From assembly GCA_030789695.1 (NCBI GenBank), contig CM061139.1, positions 200,047,641 through 200,111,640 on the forward strand: 64,000 nt of DNA, given 5' to 3'. Positions within the stretch are counted from its first letter, which is position 1, and every line of letters begins with the position of its first letter. The stretch comes from Scilla litardierei (Eukaryota; Streptophyta; Magnoliopsida; Asparagales; Asparagaceae). The notes below the pieces were generated by a model. The model was not told where the DNA came from. It did no database searches and worked only from the letters and a program-made list of their open reading frames with translations. Positions 42,480-54,419 of this stretch are shown in pieces. The position numbers and the translations under genes were made by a program.

Positions 42480-42960
42480 TCCGTCTAGGTTGCAAAAAAT
42501 GCATATGTTAGACTTGGCTGATTGACAATAAGGATCAGAAGAAAGGTGCACGGATTATGTTTCTTAACGATTGCAAATGCAGTTTGGAATAGTTTGATAG
42601 AGATGTACTCCATTGAGAGGAACATTTCTAGTAGAGCTGACTTTTATGAGAGGATGTTCTCCTCGAAGCAAGAAGGAAGGCTCTTTTGTTTGACTACTAT
42701 GTAGATCTAGCTGGGATAGCGTATGAGTTGAGCTTGTATTAAAGTATCATGTTGGATCTCACAGCCATTTAATAATATAGAGAGGAGCTATTAATAACCA
42801 AGTTTCATTATGGCATAGATTTGGTGACCTAGGTTCGCGAACAGATAGAGAGATAAGACAGTTCCTTCTTTAGTGACTACCATGTCATGTGTTCAATGAG
42901 TGTCAATATGTGTTGAGTCCCAAATGACAACTTAACATACTATTGATAGTTCAGCCCCAA
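42480..42960 (+). pseudogene. Copia G gag relic
   Basis: The frame around 42522-42704 contains VWNSLIEMYSIERNIS and ADFYERMFSSKQEG, matching the copia gag (UBN2) pattern VWD.L...YS...N.SR..EL...L..LKQG. Downstream pieces (IKVSCWIS, FNNIERSY) are frame-shifted. Stops are frequent. A long decay is implied. Confidence 0.7.
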
Positions 42961-43160
42961 CTGTTGGAGGGTGTGGCTACGGCCTCAGGCAGGTCCAGGG
43001 CAGGAGTTTTGAGCAGACTGTGGCTTTACTGGTAGACAACGATCTACCAACAGTCATCGACTAATATTGGCCAATGACATTATACTCATCGTGGGAAAAA
43101 AAAGTCATGTGCTAGGAAAATATTGAATGAAATTTGAAAGGCCAAACCAAGCTTAGAATG

Positions 43161-43562
43161 TGATACGATCTAGATGATCGATCAATTAATTTCAAATTTA
43201 AAAGTGGAAAAAATATAAAAAGGTGAATTTTTATAGAAATTTCAGCGAAGAACAATAGATAAATTGGGCCTCTTTCAAGACGAAGCCCTATCTCCTAGCT
43301 TTGGATGAACGGAACAAAGCCTAAGAACCTTCACAATCGATACCTAGTTGTTCTTCACAAATAAGCCTGAGAAAATAAAATGACGGCTAGCCCTAATAAA
43401 TAGAAAAGAGGGGATTTACTAATCTAATCTGAAAAGACTAGAATACCCATAGACTAACCCACTACGTGGTACCACGCCTCCTACGCCGCACGTAAGTCAC
43501 CATAGGAGGGTCAGGCCCCTCCATGTTGGCCGCCGGATGTGTGCGGGTGCGGATCCGCATCA
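43161..43562 (-). repeat. 3' LTR of the reverse chromovirus
   Basis: 402 bp from TGATACGATC to CCGCATCA, TG...CA ends. It lies beside a polypurine-type tract on the minus strand (AGGGGCGGGTAT). Confidence 0.95.
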
Positions 43563-43796
43563 ATACCCGCCCCTAAAAGAGCCACCTTGTCCTCAAGGTG
43601 GAAGTCGGGGAACTGCTCCTGGATCACGTTGTATGCCTCCCACGTCGCATCACAATCTAACAACCCCGCCCAGTGTATCAGCACCTCTCTATGCCCGCAC
43701 GGTCCCTGACGAACGGCCCGGACCTCCAGTGGCTCCATCATCACCTCCATCTACTCAGTAAGGGTGGGCGGTAGGGTAGAAGACACCGTCTGCTCC
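43563..43796 (-). pseudogene. Chromodomain end of the reverse chromovirus
   Basis: The minus-strand frame from 43750 has GHREVLIHWAGLLDCDATWE and AYNVIQEQFPDFHLEDKVAL, the chromodomain with its W, W and ..F.L.DKV end. This domain binds histone marks and guides integration. It is separated from the integrase part by the LTR insertion whose duplication GCTCC sits at 43792-43796. The frame ends about 50 bp from the 3' LTR. Confidence 0.88.
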
Positions 43797-45953
43797 TGAT
43801 CGCTCCAAAATGCAACCCAAGAGCACGACCAAAAACTTGGTCGGCCCCGGATACACGTCCCGAGGCGACGGTTGTAGTTTTACCGCAAGCGCACGGTGTA
43901 GTGGCGAGCGGGTATCGAACACGAGGAGGTGGTGTTGAGCTCCAATCTGTCCTAGGTTGGCTCGACTACGAATGTTTTATTGGTGGAGATGGTTATGGAA
44001 TGATATAATGGAAATGGTGGTGGATGTCGGTGTCGATGATAAAGAAATCGGTCAAATATCGATTTAAATACAATATAATAAAAGAGGGAATTTGCCTTGC
44101 GGCGATCCTGTCACAATCGTCGGGCAAAGTATGGGGATATAAAATCAAATAAAGGCGTCTAGGGCTAGGGAATTCCCACTACGGATCGTCATACATCATC
44201 GTAAATAGTGAATCTCAATATTACTAGACTTGTGTTGAGGTGAACTAGTCGTAACTGAATAGAGAACCAAGCTCACGCTCTCGCGCTATTGCCGGTCTAT
44301 AGCAACCTAGATTAGGGCCCAATCTCTCGCAAACCCTAACCTAAGCCGCTAGCATGAAGATCGACGTCATCGTCCAATCGCTCCTCGAGCCCACTCTCGT
44401 GCAAACTCGAGTTACGATCTAGGTTGCGATAGTTCGTATTCGTCCAATCTCTTGCAAACGAATATGGGTATAGATTTACAATTAAAAATCCTAGCTTTGG
44501 TCCAATCTCTTGCAAACCAAATCTAGAGAAACCCAATTGTAAACCTAAATCGAATATCTAGGCCTTCCCATCGATTAGAACCCAATCTCTTGCAAATCCC
44601 AAATCGATGGAAATCCCTAACTATCCGTAGTAAATCAATCACAACCTAACCTCCTAGCAATTCTAGCAATTTGGAAATTCATTCATTACAAATCTGAAAT
44701 TAGATCCATAGGGTTCATCCCCAAACCCTAGAACAACAAATCTACTCAAGCATATCAACAATAATGGAGAAATCGATAAAAAACATTGCTTGCATATATA
44801 TAGATATCAAATCAAAGATTCAAAGAATAAGAACAAAGATACTTAGCTTTGATGAAGAATTCCAATCCAAATACAAGCTTTTTGATCCAAGAGGGGGCCT
44901 AGGGCATGGCCTAACCTCTAAAACAACTCTAAGAAAAACATATGGGGGCTAAGAAAACATAATGGAGGGTCTCCTCTAATGGTGGCTACAAACCCCTTAA
45001 ATACTCCCCCAAAACCCTAGCAAGAAACCCTAGAAAACCCCTCAAATTCGTGCCCAAAAACAGCCCAAACCGCAACTTAAAATCCGGGCCCAGGCCGCAC
45101 TCGGCCGAGTGGAATATGTGACCCGGCCGAGTGACACTGACATGCAAATTCCAGCACTGCAGCATCATCTTGCAGAAATTCCCCAGATTTCATCCGACCT
45201 CCGATTTGCGCGTTCTTGGCGGCGTTGGAACCGTCATGAAGTCTACTATCCATAAAAAATATGAGAAAAATACTTTGATTGCTGGAATGATAGCAGATTT
45301 CAAAAGAGTGAGAGGCTGTCTGAAAATCTGGGCGCTGCGTGTCCTCGGCATCACTCGGTCGAGTGGCAAATGTCACTCGGCCGAGGGGCATTTGGTACTC
45401 GGGCGGACGGCTTTCGTCACTCGGCCGAGTCGGGCTTCTGGGGCAGACTGACGGATTACAGTAAGTTGGACATTTTGGCTTGCCGTCGTCTGGGTGCCAC
45501 TCGGGCGGACGGAGTCTCCGAACTCGGCCGAGTCGGCGTGCGATGCTCGGCCGAGTGCACGCTGATATATCTCTGTTGCGTGTCCGATCTGGCCGGCCGA
45601 GCGGGGTCTCATTGCTCGGCCGAGTGACTCCTTCACTCGGCCGAGTGGCATGCTGAAAATGCCCAATCTTCATCTTTTCGCTCCCCCGTCGCTCCTACGA
45701 CGTTCTTTCTTCTTCCACTCCTCTTCCATTGCAGAATAACCCTCAAAAGGGCCATGGTTGACACTCCGGAGTGGGTGCAAATCCTCTTGATCTCACAATC
45801 GATCCAAATCGCTCCATATTTCCTGAAATACGACAAAAACAAGAAATAGTGAAAAGTATCACAATATTGTCGAATAATCGTGAAAAGCGTGATATGGGCG
45901 ATCAAAACGGTATGCAAATATGCAGAAAAAAGGTGTAAAATATGGAGTGATCA
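43797..45953 (-). mobile_element. Athila-like solo LTR (2,157 bp), reverse
   Basis: It is bounded by a perfect 5-bp duplication GCTCC (43792-43796 and 45954-45958), with TGATCGCTCC at the left end and GGAGTGATCA at the right end, so TG...CA ends with a 10-bp imperfect inverted repeat. Reading the minus strand, the start (TGATCACTCCATATTTTACA) and the array of ACTCGGCCGAGTG palindromes resemble the Athila-type LTR at 15182. So does the end with CGGTAAAACTAC and GACCAAGTTTTTGG. No gag or pol is inside, so it is best read as a solo LTR left by recombination. Confidence 0.82.
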
Positions 45954-47173
45954 GCTCCCCAATAGCTCGGTGAAGCTGCGAAACATGAAAGATTGGGTGT
46001 ATCGTCGCTGTCGAGGGAAGTCTCAGCCTGTAAGCCACCTGGCCAATCTTGGCCGAAATCTCAAAGGGCCCATAGAATCTAGCTGACAGCTTCTCGTTCC
46101 GCCTCCTCGCTAGCGATCTCTGTCTGTAAGGCCTCAGCTTCAGATATACCATGTCGCCCTCCTGAAAGTGCACATCACGCCGATGCCCATTTGCCCTAGC
46201 CTTCATCACCTGCTGAGCTCGCAACAAGTGCTTCTTCAGCTCCTCCAGTATACTCTCCCTCTCCCCCATGTAATCCTCCACCTGTGATACCGGTGTCTGT
46301 CTCTCCCCAAACCGAAGCAGCTCTGGTGGGTCCCTCCCATACAACACCCGAAAAGGTGTTGTGCCTGCTGCTGAGTGGTACGAAGTATTGTATCAATACT
46401 CCGCCCATGCCAACCACCGATACCACTGCCGCGGTGTCTCTGACGTGAAGCACCGCAGATGTCTCTATGTTGCGGTTCACTACCTCCGTCTGCCTGTCAG
46501 TCTGAGGGTGATAGGCGGTACTCCTCTTCAACACTGTCCCCTGGACACGAAATATCTCCCGTCAGAACCCACTCAGGAACATCTGGTCTCTGTCTGATAC
46601 TATGGATGCTGGTATCCTGTGTAACCGTATCACCTCTCGAGTAAAAGCTGCAGCCACTGAAACCACTGTGTACGGATGTTTCCGTGGTATGAAGTGGGCG
46701 TACTTACTTAATCTGTCCACCACCACGAAGATCACTGAGTACCCCTCTGATCTGGGTAGCCCATCGATGAAATCCATCGTCACCTCCTCCCAAACCCGCT
46801 CAGACAGTGCTAAAGGCTGCAGTAGTCCGGCCGACGCCATAGCCATGTACTTGTGACACTGGCAGACGTCACAAACGGCAACCAAGTGTGCTATCGTCCT
46901 CCTCATACCAGGCCAGTAAACCTCTCGAGACATCCTCATTATGTCTGCTGCACCCCGGAATGTCCCCCAACCACCGAACTGTGGAACTCCTGAAATAATA
47001 CTGGTATGAACGCTGATGCCCATGGTAACACTAACCGCCTCTGGTACAACAGTCTCCGTCCCTCTAGGGAGTACCCCCTCGGGGCCTCCCCGCCTCCCTG
47101 CAACTGCTCGTAAATCTGTCTCAACTCCGGATCGGCCTCTGCCTCCTGTAGCATGAGCTTCCCATCTAACCAC
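45954..47173 (-). pseudogene. Integrase of the reverse chromovirus
   Basis: Three overlapping frames. The first, 47173-46562, has REVYWPGMRRTIAHL, CDVCQCHK, MDFIDGLPRSEGYSVIF and ASIVSDRDQMF. A frame shift leads to AYHPQTDRQTEVVNR (about 46520). The last, from 46347, has MLYGRDPPELL, EGDMVYLKLRPYRQ, LSARFYGPFEIS and FHVSQLHRA. The frame stops matching at 45954, the duplication of the LTR insertion. Catalytic D, D and E positions are visible, but the frame breaks rule out a single protein. Confidence 0.88.
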
Positions 47174-47208
47174 ACGGGCAACGAGATTGCCCTCAAGTGC
47201 ACCCCTTC

Positions 47209-48658
47209 CTATCTACGCGATAAGACGTCAGCTGCCTTATTTTCCAACCCCGGCCTGTACTCAATGGCGAACCGGTACCCTACCAGCTTGGATAGCCAAC
47301 GTTGGTGCTCCTCCGTCACTAGCCTCTGCTTTAGCAAATACTTCAGGCTGCGCTGATCTGTCCTGACCACAAACTCCCTCCCCATCAGATAGGGCCGCCA
47401 CTTCTGAACTGCCAGCACGATTGCCATCAACTCTCTCATATACAGACTTCAGTCGTGCTCTAGCTGAAAGCACCTGGCTGAAGTAGGCTATCGGCCGACC
47501 TAACTACATCAGAACCGCCCCCAAACCAACGCCCGACGCATCAGTCTCCACAACAAAAGTGACGCTGAAGTCAGGCAACGCCAAGACTGGTGTTGTCCTC
47601 ATCGCCACCTTCAAGGCCTCAAATGCCTTGGTCGCCTCCTCTCCCCACTGGAACCCATCTTTCTTCGGCTGATCGGTCAGTGGACGGGCAATGGTGCTGT
47701 ACCCCCTCACGAATTTTCGGTAGTAGCCTGTCAGTCCGAGAAATCCCCGTAGTGCCCTCAGAGAGGTGGGTACCGGCCAGTCCAACATTGCCTCTATCTT
47801 CGTCCTGTCCGCTGCTGCGGTCGACACCACATGCCCCTGATACTCTATCTGCCTCTGGCCAAAACTGCACTTCTTTCGGTTTGCATACAACTGGTGCATC
47901 AATAACTCTCGAAACACCACCTCCAGGTGGCCCACGTGCTCCTCTATGGTCTTGCTGTAGACCAAAATGTCGTCAAAGAAGACGAGTATGAACCTCCTCA
48001 GAAACGGCCGAAAGACATCGTTCATCAATTCCTGAAATGTAGAAGGAGCATTCATCAAGCCAAATGACATGACGAGGAACTCGTAGTGCCCCTCGTGGGT
48101 GCGAAATACTGGCTTCGGCACGTCCTCTGGCCTCATCAAGATCTGGTGATACCCCGCCTTTAGGTCAATCTTGGAGAAAACCAATGCCACATGCAGCTCA
48201 TCTAGTAGCTCGTCTATAACGGGGATAGGAAATTTGTCAGCCACTGTCTCCTTATTCAGTGCCCGGTAATCTACGCAAAAGCGCCAACTCCCGTTCTTCT
48301 TCACCAAAAGTACCGGGCTAGAGAACGGGCTAACGCTCGGCTGGATCACCCCAGCCTGCAACATCTCACCGACCATCTGCTTTATCTCATCCTTCTGCAC
48401 GTGGAGGTAGCGGTAAGGGCGCACACTCACCGGTGCTGCACCATCCTGCAAGACTATCGCATGCTCGTGCCCTCTCACCGGTGGTAGTCCCTGTGGGTCC
48501 TGAAAGACCTCCTGGTACTGTCCCAACACCTGCTCAACCTCCTCGGGAACCCCTGTCTGCGGCTCCTGCTCTGCCCCCGCTACACGACACTCCACCAAGT
48601 ACCCCTCTCCATCTCTCCGTAAGGCCCGAGTGATGGCCTTGAATGCCACCAGCGACAA
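47209..48658 (-). pseudogene. Reverse transcriptase and RNase H of the reverse chromovirus
   Basis: The 384-codon frame (48658-47504) covers RT: PYRYLHVQKDEIKQMV, SSPVLLVKKNGSWRFCVDYR, FSKIDLKAGYHQI, FGLMNAPSTFQELMN, the catalytic [27 protein letters not shown], and the start of RNase H ETDASGVGLGAVL. A break at about 47500 is followed by 47439-47209 with [33 protein letters not shown] and [11 protein letters not shown] residues look functional. The RNase H junction is disrupted. Confidence 0.9.
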
Positions 48659-49545
48659 ACATAGGGTCGGGTCCCCGTGAGCACCACCGTCCGGTCCCTC
48701 TCCTCAAACTCCATCCTGATGCGCTTCCAGTTCACCCGCATGTCCCCCAGCTTCTTCAGCCACTGCACGTCCAGGATGATGTCAACGTTGCCCAACTCCA
48801 GGGGCAGGAAATCCTCCATGATCTGCACTCCCTGCAAGGTCAGGCACAGACCCTTGCAGAGCCCCTTGCTCTCCTCCATCTTCCATTTCCCCAGCAGCAC
48901 GGTAAACTTCTCATGCGTGCTCAACTGCAGCCAATGTCTCTCCACTACCCGGATGAAGATGAAGTTGTGGGTGGCCCCACTGTCGATCAGCACTGTCACC
49001 GCCGCGTCTCCTAACTGTCCTGATAACTTCATGGTGTGGTTCGGAGTAAACCCCACCACAGAGTTTAGGGAGATCTCTGCGACGTCTAGGTGAGACTTCT
49101 CCTCATCTACTGGTGCCTCCTCCTCGAGCTCATCCTCATCACCCACGTACCCCTCCTCATCTGGTACCATGGTGATCTGTAGCAGGCGGCTAGCACACCG
49201 GTGCCCAGGGGTGAACTTCTCGTCGCAACGAAAGCACAACCCCTTGGCGCGCTTCTCCCTCACCTCTGCCTCTGTCATCCGCCGCTCCAGAGCAGCTGGG
49301 CGGCCCTCTCCTCTAGGCTTAGTTGCGGCGGCGGGTGCTCTTGGAGCTGTCGCTGTCGGGGTGGGGCAGGATCCCTGGGTCCACCAAGCTCCCCGTATCC
49401 TCCTCTCCTCCGCATGCTTCTCCTCCGCCTTGTGGGCCAGGCGAAGGACATCCTCCAGTGTCCCTGGGCTCGGCATCCTCAGCTCCGCTCGTATAGAGGG
49501 CTTCAACCCCCTCATGAAATTCCCTATCATCACCTCATCGGTCAC
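48580..49545 (-). pseudogene. Gag end and protease of the reverse chromovirus
   Basis: A 321-codon frame starting MTDEVMIGNFMRGLKPSIRA (capsid end), then an alanine/arginine linker, the zinc knuckle CFRCDEKFTPGHRC, an acidic linker, and the aspartic protease with VLIDSGATHNFI and the flap region LGNVDIILDVQWL (usually D.ILG..WL). The frame overlaps the RT frame at 48580-48658 in another phase, so a frameshift lies there. Confidence 0.9.
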
Positions 49546-50851
49546 CCCTTCACCCTACTGTTCAGCATCTCGAAACTCTCCACATAATCTCTCATCGTCC
49601 CCTCCTTCTCAGAGCAGACAACTGCTCATAGAAATCTCCCCCTGTGGTCTCCTGGAATCGGTCTAGTATCAGTGCTGACAGCTCCTCCCAAGTGCGAAAA
49701 TGGGTCCGCGCCACCTTCCATCTCTACCATGCCAGTGCCTTGCCCTCGAAATAAATTCCGATGGCCCTCAAAATCTCCTCCTCCGTTAACCTCATCACCT
49801 GGAAGTAGCGCTCTGCCCGATAGATCCACCCGTCCGGATCCATGCCGTCAAAAATCGGCATCTTCAGCTTCATCAGTCGGCGGTCTGCATTGATGTCCCA
49901 CCTATGGTCCCATGTCTCTGCCGCGGTCACCTCCACGGCCGAATCCTCCGCCAACTGCCTCAACGGGTCCTCCCCCGTCAACCCCGTACAGCTCCTCAGG
50001 CCAAACGGGTCTCTTCCGCGCCTAAGGCTGGTAATGGTACCCTAGGAACTCCTGATGTCGCGCCAACATGGGGTCCTCTTGCTCCTCTGTGTGGCTGTAT
50101 ATGTGCCGTCCGCTCCCCAAAGTAGCCTCCCGGGCCTTGTCCCCGCCCCGGAAAGCCCTCAAAAGTCTGTCTGGGATCAACCTGCGGTCTCGGTGCCTGT
50201 GGATAAGCCTCTGCTCTCTAAAATTGGGCCGCTGGGGGGCCCAATCGGCGTGTCTCAGGCCCGTACTCCTCCGTCATGCCCCCCAGGGGGCTGCGTGTGC
50301 TGCCGCTGGCTCTGCAGGCCAGGCGTGGCCTGCAGAGCCTGGCGCAGGCCCAGAAGGGCCTGCGGCAATTTTCCAGGGCCCTCCGGCCCTTCCCTGCTGC
50401 TGTCCGGCTTTGTTAGGGTTTGCTAGGGCTGCGGCTTGCTCTAGGATTGTTGCCGTAGCCGTCGCCCTCTCCGATTGCTCCGGGTTTGCCGATTCAAGTG
50501 TCGATTCTCCCCAGATTTCTTCCCCTTGAATCTTCTTGCCCCGATCTCATCCTCTCTCCATCGTTAGGGCTTGAAGCATTGCTTTTATCTCCGGAATCGA
50601 CGACGTGGCCTCCCTAAAAAATTTCAGATCTGAAGTCGCCTCCTTTAACCGTTGGATATCATGTCCCGTTTGCGCGGCATCCCTTCTCATAGCCCGAAGT
50701 TCAATTTAGATGTCCTCCTGCGAATGGGCGTGATCTTTGATGGACTCCCCTAGGGTTTTCTTCAATCCATCGATCTCCCGGTTGAATTCTTCTCGATTTC
50801 TTGCACCTTCTCATCCACGCCATCCGCCGTTGACCTCGTGCTTGTCGCCAT
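49546..50851 (-). pseudogene. Gag N-terminus and capsid of the reverse chromovirus
   Basis: The start codon at 50851-50849 opens MATSTRSTADGVDEKVQEIE, like the gag-only elements in this window, then shifts repeatedly through a GC-rich proline/glycine stretch (50100-50420). An open frame at 49981-49724 has MKLKMPIFDGMDPDGWIYRA, ERYFQVMRLTEEE and FEGKALAW, the capsid core. The part 49720-49546 continues in another frame with TWEELSALILDRFQE. At least four breaks are present. Confidence 0.82.
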
Positions 50852-50877
50852 CGGATCTCACCGCTCTGATACCAATT

Positions 50878-51277
50878 TGATACGATCTAGATGATCGATC
50901 AATTAATTTCAGATTTAAAAGTGGAAAAATATAAAAAGATGAATTTTTATAGAAATTTCAGCGAAGAACAATAGATAAATTGGGCCTCTTTCGAGACGAA
51001 GCCCTATCTCCTAGCTTTGGATGAACGGAACAAAGCCTAAGAACCTTCACAATCAATACCTAGTTGTTCTTCACAAATAAGCATGAGAAAATAAAATGAC
51101 GGCTAGCCCTAATAAATAGAAAAGAGGGGATTTACTAATCTAGTCTGAAAAGACTAGATTACCCCTAGACTAACCCACTACGTGGTACCACGGCTCCTAC
51201 GCCGCACGTAAGTCACCATAGGGGGTCGGGCCCCTCCATGTTGGCCGCCGGATGTGTGCGGGTGCGGATCCGCATCA
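50878..51277 (-). repeat. 5' LTR of the reverse chromovirus
   Basis: 400 bp, TGATACGATC to CCGCATCA, with CTAATAAATAGAAA promoter-like sequence near 51110. Followed by the GAATG duplication. Confidence 0.95.
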
Positions 51278-51346
51278 GAATGTCATCATGGAAATTGCCT
51301 TTGCAGTTTACATATTACTCTCCAGGCTCTTTTTAAAGATTAACTC

Positions 51347-51697
51347 TGTTGTTTTACTGAATCTGGAAAAAAGAGATCAGCAGATGATCAACTCAGGGTT
51401 TTTACAGTCCCGTTGTGATCAATTGAGAGAGATCTAGAAAAATTATTGTAGAAAGAAAATAAAGAAGATATATTAGAGAACAAGGAGAAGCAAGATCAGA
51501 TTTTTTTCTCATTCATAAAAAGATGAATTACATGAAGAGATATATTTTAGAGATCTTTTGTGACAGATCCTGAAATCATGGCTGAATCTAAGCAAACCAG
51601 AATTTCAAAATAGAATTCAAATTGAAAAAGATTTACTCTGATCTTGGGCTTAATTGCTGTTTGATTTGAGCCTAAAATTTTGCTGAATTAGTCAACA
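51347..51697 (-). repeat. 3' LTR of copia E
   Basis: 351 bp from TGTTGTTTTACTGAATCTGG to AGTCAACA. It shares long blocks with 62106-62449 (GATGATCAACTCAGGG, GAATTACATGAAGAGA) with many substitutions. Confidence 0.88.
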
Positions 51698-51779
51698 AAT
51701 TTCCTCCTTAATTCAGTAACTTTACACCAAATAGCTTCCTGAAGTTTGCAAACGTCTTTTCGCTCAAAGCCTTTGTAAA

Positions 51780-52737
51780 TCAATCTGCTAGTTGAGCTTC
51801 TGATCTGTAGTACACAATATCCACAACCTTCTCTTCCACCAAGTCTCTCACATAGTGATATCTTGTGTCAATGTGCTTAGTTCTTCCATGGTTGATTAGG
51901 TTTTTGGCAATGGACATGGCTGATTTGTTGTCAACTTTGAGCTTGATTGTTGGTTGCTTCCTTCCAGTAATATCCTCCAATATTCTCCTCATCCAAACTA
52001 TATTGCATGCTGTGTATGATAATGACATGTACTCTGCCTCAGCTGTTGAGAGAGCTACACTTTCTTGCTTCTTAGTAGCCCTTGTTATAGTGGAGTTTCT
52101 AAGTTGCATAATCATGCCTGTCAAGCTTCTTGTGCGAGTTTCTTCATTTCCCCAAGAGCTATCTGAATATCCAACCAACTCACAACATGTCTCCTTTTGC
52201 ATATCTCAGGCCAAAATTAGTAGTACCTGTAATGTGTCTTAGAATTCTCTTCTAGGCTCCCCAGTGTGACATACAAGGTTTATGCATGACTTGAGCTACT
52301 TGTTGGACAGTATAGGTCAAGTCAGGTCTTGAATGAGATGGAAAGAGTAATCCTCCTACAAGACTTCTGAATTTTGCTTCATCTACATCATCCTCATCTT
52401 CATGAATCTTCAGCTTTTCATTTGTATTGAAGGGTGTCCTGATAGCAGTGCAATTCTGCACACCAGCCTTCTTCAACAATTCCTTTGCATATTTTTCCTG
52501 AGAGATGAAAATACCCTTGTCATCTTGAGTTACTTCCAGACCAAGAAAATAATGTAGGTTACCAAGATCAATCATATCAAATTCCTTCATTGATTCCTTG
52601 AAGTTATTCAACCAAACCTCATTGTTACTTGTATATATTATATCATCCACACACAAGCACAAAATGAGCACATTGTTTCCTTCTCTCTTCATAAATAATG
52701 TAGCTTTTGATTTATTCCTTGTGAATCCATGTTTCAT
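51780..52737 (-). pseudogene. Copia E RT end and RNase H
   Basis: The frame 52737-52252 carries the RT catalytic block CLCVDDIIYTSN, LGNLHYFLGLEV and PFNTNEKL, with the copia thumb FRSLVGGLLF..HSRPDLTY. The frame 52202-51780 carries RNase H: GYSDSSWGNEETRTRSLTG, ALSTAEAEYMSLS, LKVDNKSAM and HIDTRYHYVRD. A break lies between 52250 and 52205 and another before 52737. Confidence 0.9.
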
Positions 52738-52768
52738 GAAAAAATCACGAGTTTTTGCATACCAAGCT

Positions 52769-53659
52769 CTAGGAGCTTGTTTGAGGCCATAAAGAGCCTT
52801 TTAGCGTGTACACTTTCTCTTCTTCTCCTTCTTTGACAAAGCCTGCAGGCTGTGTAACATAAATTTCCTCCTCAAGTTCACCATTCAGGAAGGCTGATTT
52901 GACATCCAATTGCTTCACACTCCAACCATTTGCTGCTGAAACTGCAAGATGAGTTCTGATTGACTCAAACCTTGAAACAGGTGCAAAAGTTTCTGCATAA
53001 TCAACACTAGGAATTTGACTGAATCCTTTGGCTACTAGTCTTGCCTTTAGCTTGTTGATTGATCCATCTAGATTAAACTTAGTCTTGTAGACCCATTTGA
53101 CATCAATTGGCTTCTTCATAGATGGCAAATCACATAATTCGTAGGTTTTGTTCCTCTCAATGGCCTCCATCTCACTCTTCATAGCTTCATGCCATTTCTG
53201 ATCTTTTAATGCTTGTTTTACACTTGTTGGTTCAGCACTAAAGCATGCAAACATTTCAATTGTATCATTGTAATTGTCTGCCAGGGTTCTGATTCTTTGA
53301 TCCGAGGAAGAGGAAGATGATGAACTTGAACTAGACTCGAGAGGATCAGGTTGATTAGCTGCATTCACTGCAATTCCAGATTCTGAAGGAAACAGAACTT
53401 GAATATCTTGCTTGATTTCAGTCTTCTGATCTTCCCACTGCCATGCTTTGCTCTCATCACAAATCACATCCTTGGACACTATGATCCTCTTAGTACTAGG
53501 ATCATAGAGCCTATAAGCCTTAGACTCTTTGCTGTATCCTAGAAAAATGACCTTGCTCTTGTCATCCAGCTTTGTTCTTGAGCTTTCTGGTTTCAGCACA
53601 TAGGTTTGTCGCCCAAAAATCATCAAGAAATCCACTTTTGGCTTTGACCCTCTCAGCAT
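52769..53659 (-). pseudogene. Copia E integrase end and RT start
   Basis: A 296-codon frame with FGRQTYVLKPESSRTKLDDK, VIFLGYSKESKAYRLYDP and RIIVSKDVICDESKAW (integrase C-terminal region), a poly-serine linker, then RT entry blocks NKTYELCDLP, VKWVYKTKFN, KARLVAKGFSQIPSVDY, ETFAPVSR and DVKSAFLNGELEEEIYV. It ends in a frameshift near 52790 where the family has LYGLKQAPRAW. Confidence 0.92.
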
Positions 53660-53660
53660 T

Positions 53661-54419
53661 TCATAAGGTGTTCTTCAGTTGTGGTGAAGTAAAAGGATAT
53701 CTATTATGCACATAAACCACCGTTGAACAAGCTTCAGCCCAAAACTTTAGAGGTAGATTCTTCCCCTTCATTGCACTTCTGACCAATTCAACAATGACCA
53801 TGTTCTTCCTTTCAGCCACTCCATTTTGTTGTGGAGTGTAGCTAGCTGTACGTTGTCTTCTAATACCATTAGAGACACAAAAATCTTCATACTCCTTGTT
53901 CACAAACTCACCACCTCTATCACTTCTGAGAGTTTTAATTTCAAGCTTAAACGTTTTGATCTTTGATAATGCATGAGATTTGTTAGTTAAGAAATAAATC
54001 CATGCATATCTAGTGATATCTTCAATAAGGATTATATAATATCTTGCTCCACCCAAGGATTCTGTAGACATAGGTCCACAGAGATCAGTATAGACCAATT
54101 CAAAAGGTTTGGGGGCTCTCCAAGTGGATTTGATGGGCACACACTGTTTATGCTACTTGCTCAATGTGCATGCTTCACAAAGATCAATCTTCTCAACCAA
54201 CTTTGGTAGTCCTTGCACCATATTATACTTGGAGAGAAGTTGACGATCTGAAGTGCGATAGTGACAGAACCTCTTATGCCATAGCTCCATCTCAGGATTG
54301 ATTGCTTCAAGAAGAGAGGGACACTCCAGATTACCCAAATGAACAAGAAACATTCTGCTGGCTGTTCTTCTGCTTACACAAACAAGCTTGTTTTTCCTTT
54401 TGTCAAAAAAATCATTCAC
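53661..54419 (-). pseudogene. Copia E GAG-pre-integrase and integrase core
   Basis: The frame 54419-54153 has MELWHKRFCHYRTSDRQLL and DLCEACTLSK (GAG-pre-integrase zinc region). A stop at about 54150 separates it from 54140-53661, which holds APKPFELVYTDLCGPMS, YIILIEDITRYAWIYFL, TLRSDRGGEFVN and TPQQNGVAERKNM, the integrase catalytic residues. A stop or shift follows at 53660. Only point disruptions are seen. Confidence 0.92.

Larger units (their letters stand above)
41692..43160 (+). mobile_element. Copia G, 5' part (LTR and gag relic)
   Basis: An LTR (41692-41852) starts TGTTAGAATGAG. A primer-site-like TGGTATCAAAG follows at 41854. Gag remnants run to about 42960. The element is cut at 43160 by the reverse chromovirus. 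It resumes at 51278-51346, and again at 62450 with protease and GAG-pre-integrase remnants, so three large insertions split one old element. Confidence 0.72.
43161..51277 (-). mobile_element. Reverse chromovirus (Reina/Galadriel-like), 8.1 kb
   Basis: LTRs lie at 43161-43562 and 50878-51277, with a perfect 5-bp target duplication GAATG (43156-43160 and 51278-51282). By eye the LTRs differ at about a dozen sites. A primer site (GCTCTGATACCA, 50863-50874) lies inside the right LTR. Coding order on the minus strand is gag, protease, RT, RNase H, integrase, chromodomain, with several frameshifts. The integrase-chromodomain link is interrupted by a 2.2-kb Athila-like LTR insertion. Confidence 0.95.

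Noticed and set aside
45077..45673. 198-codon minus-strand frame with repeated GRVRRP-like peptides
   Set aside because: It is generated by the ACTCGGCCGAGTG palindrome array within an LTR; no protein domain.
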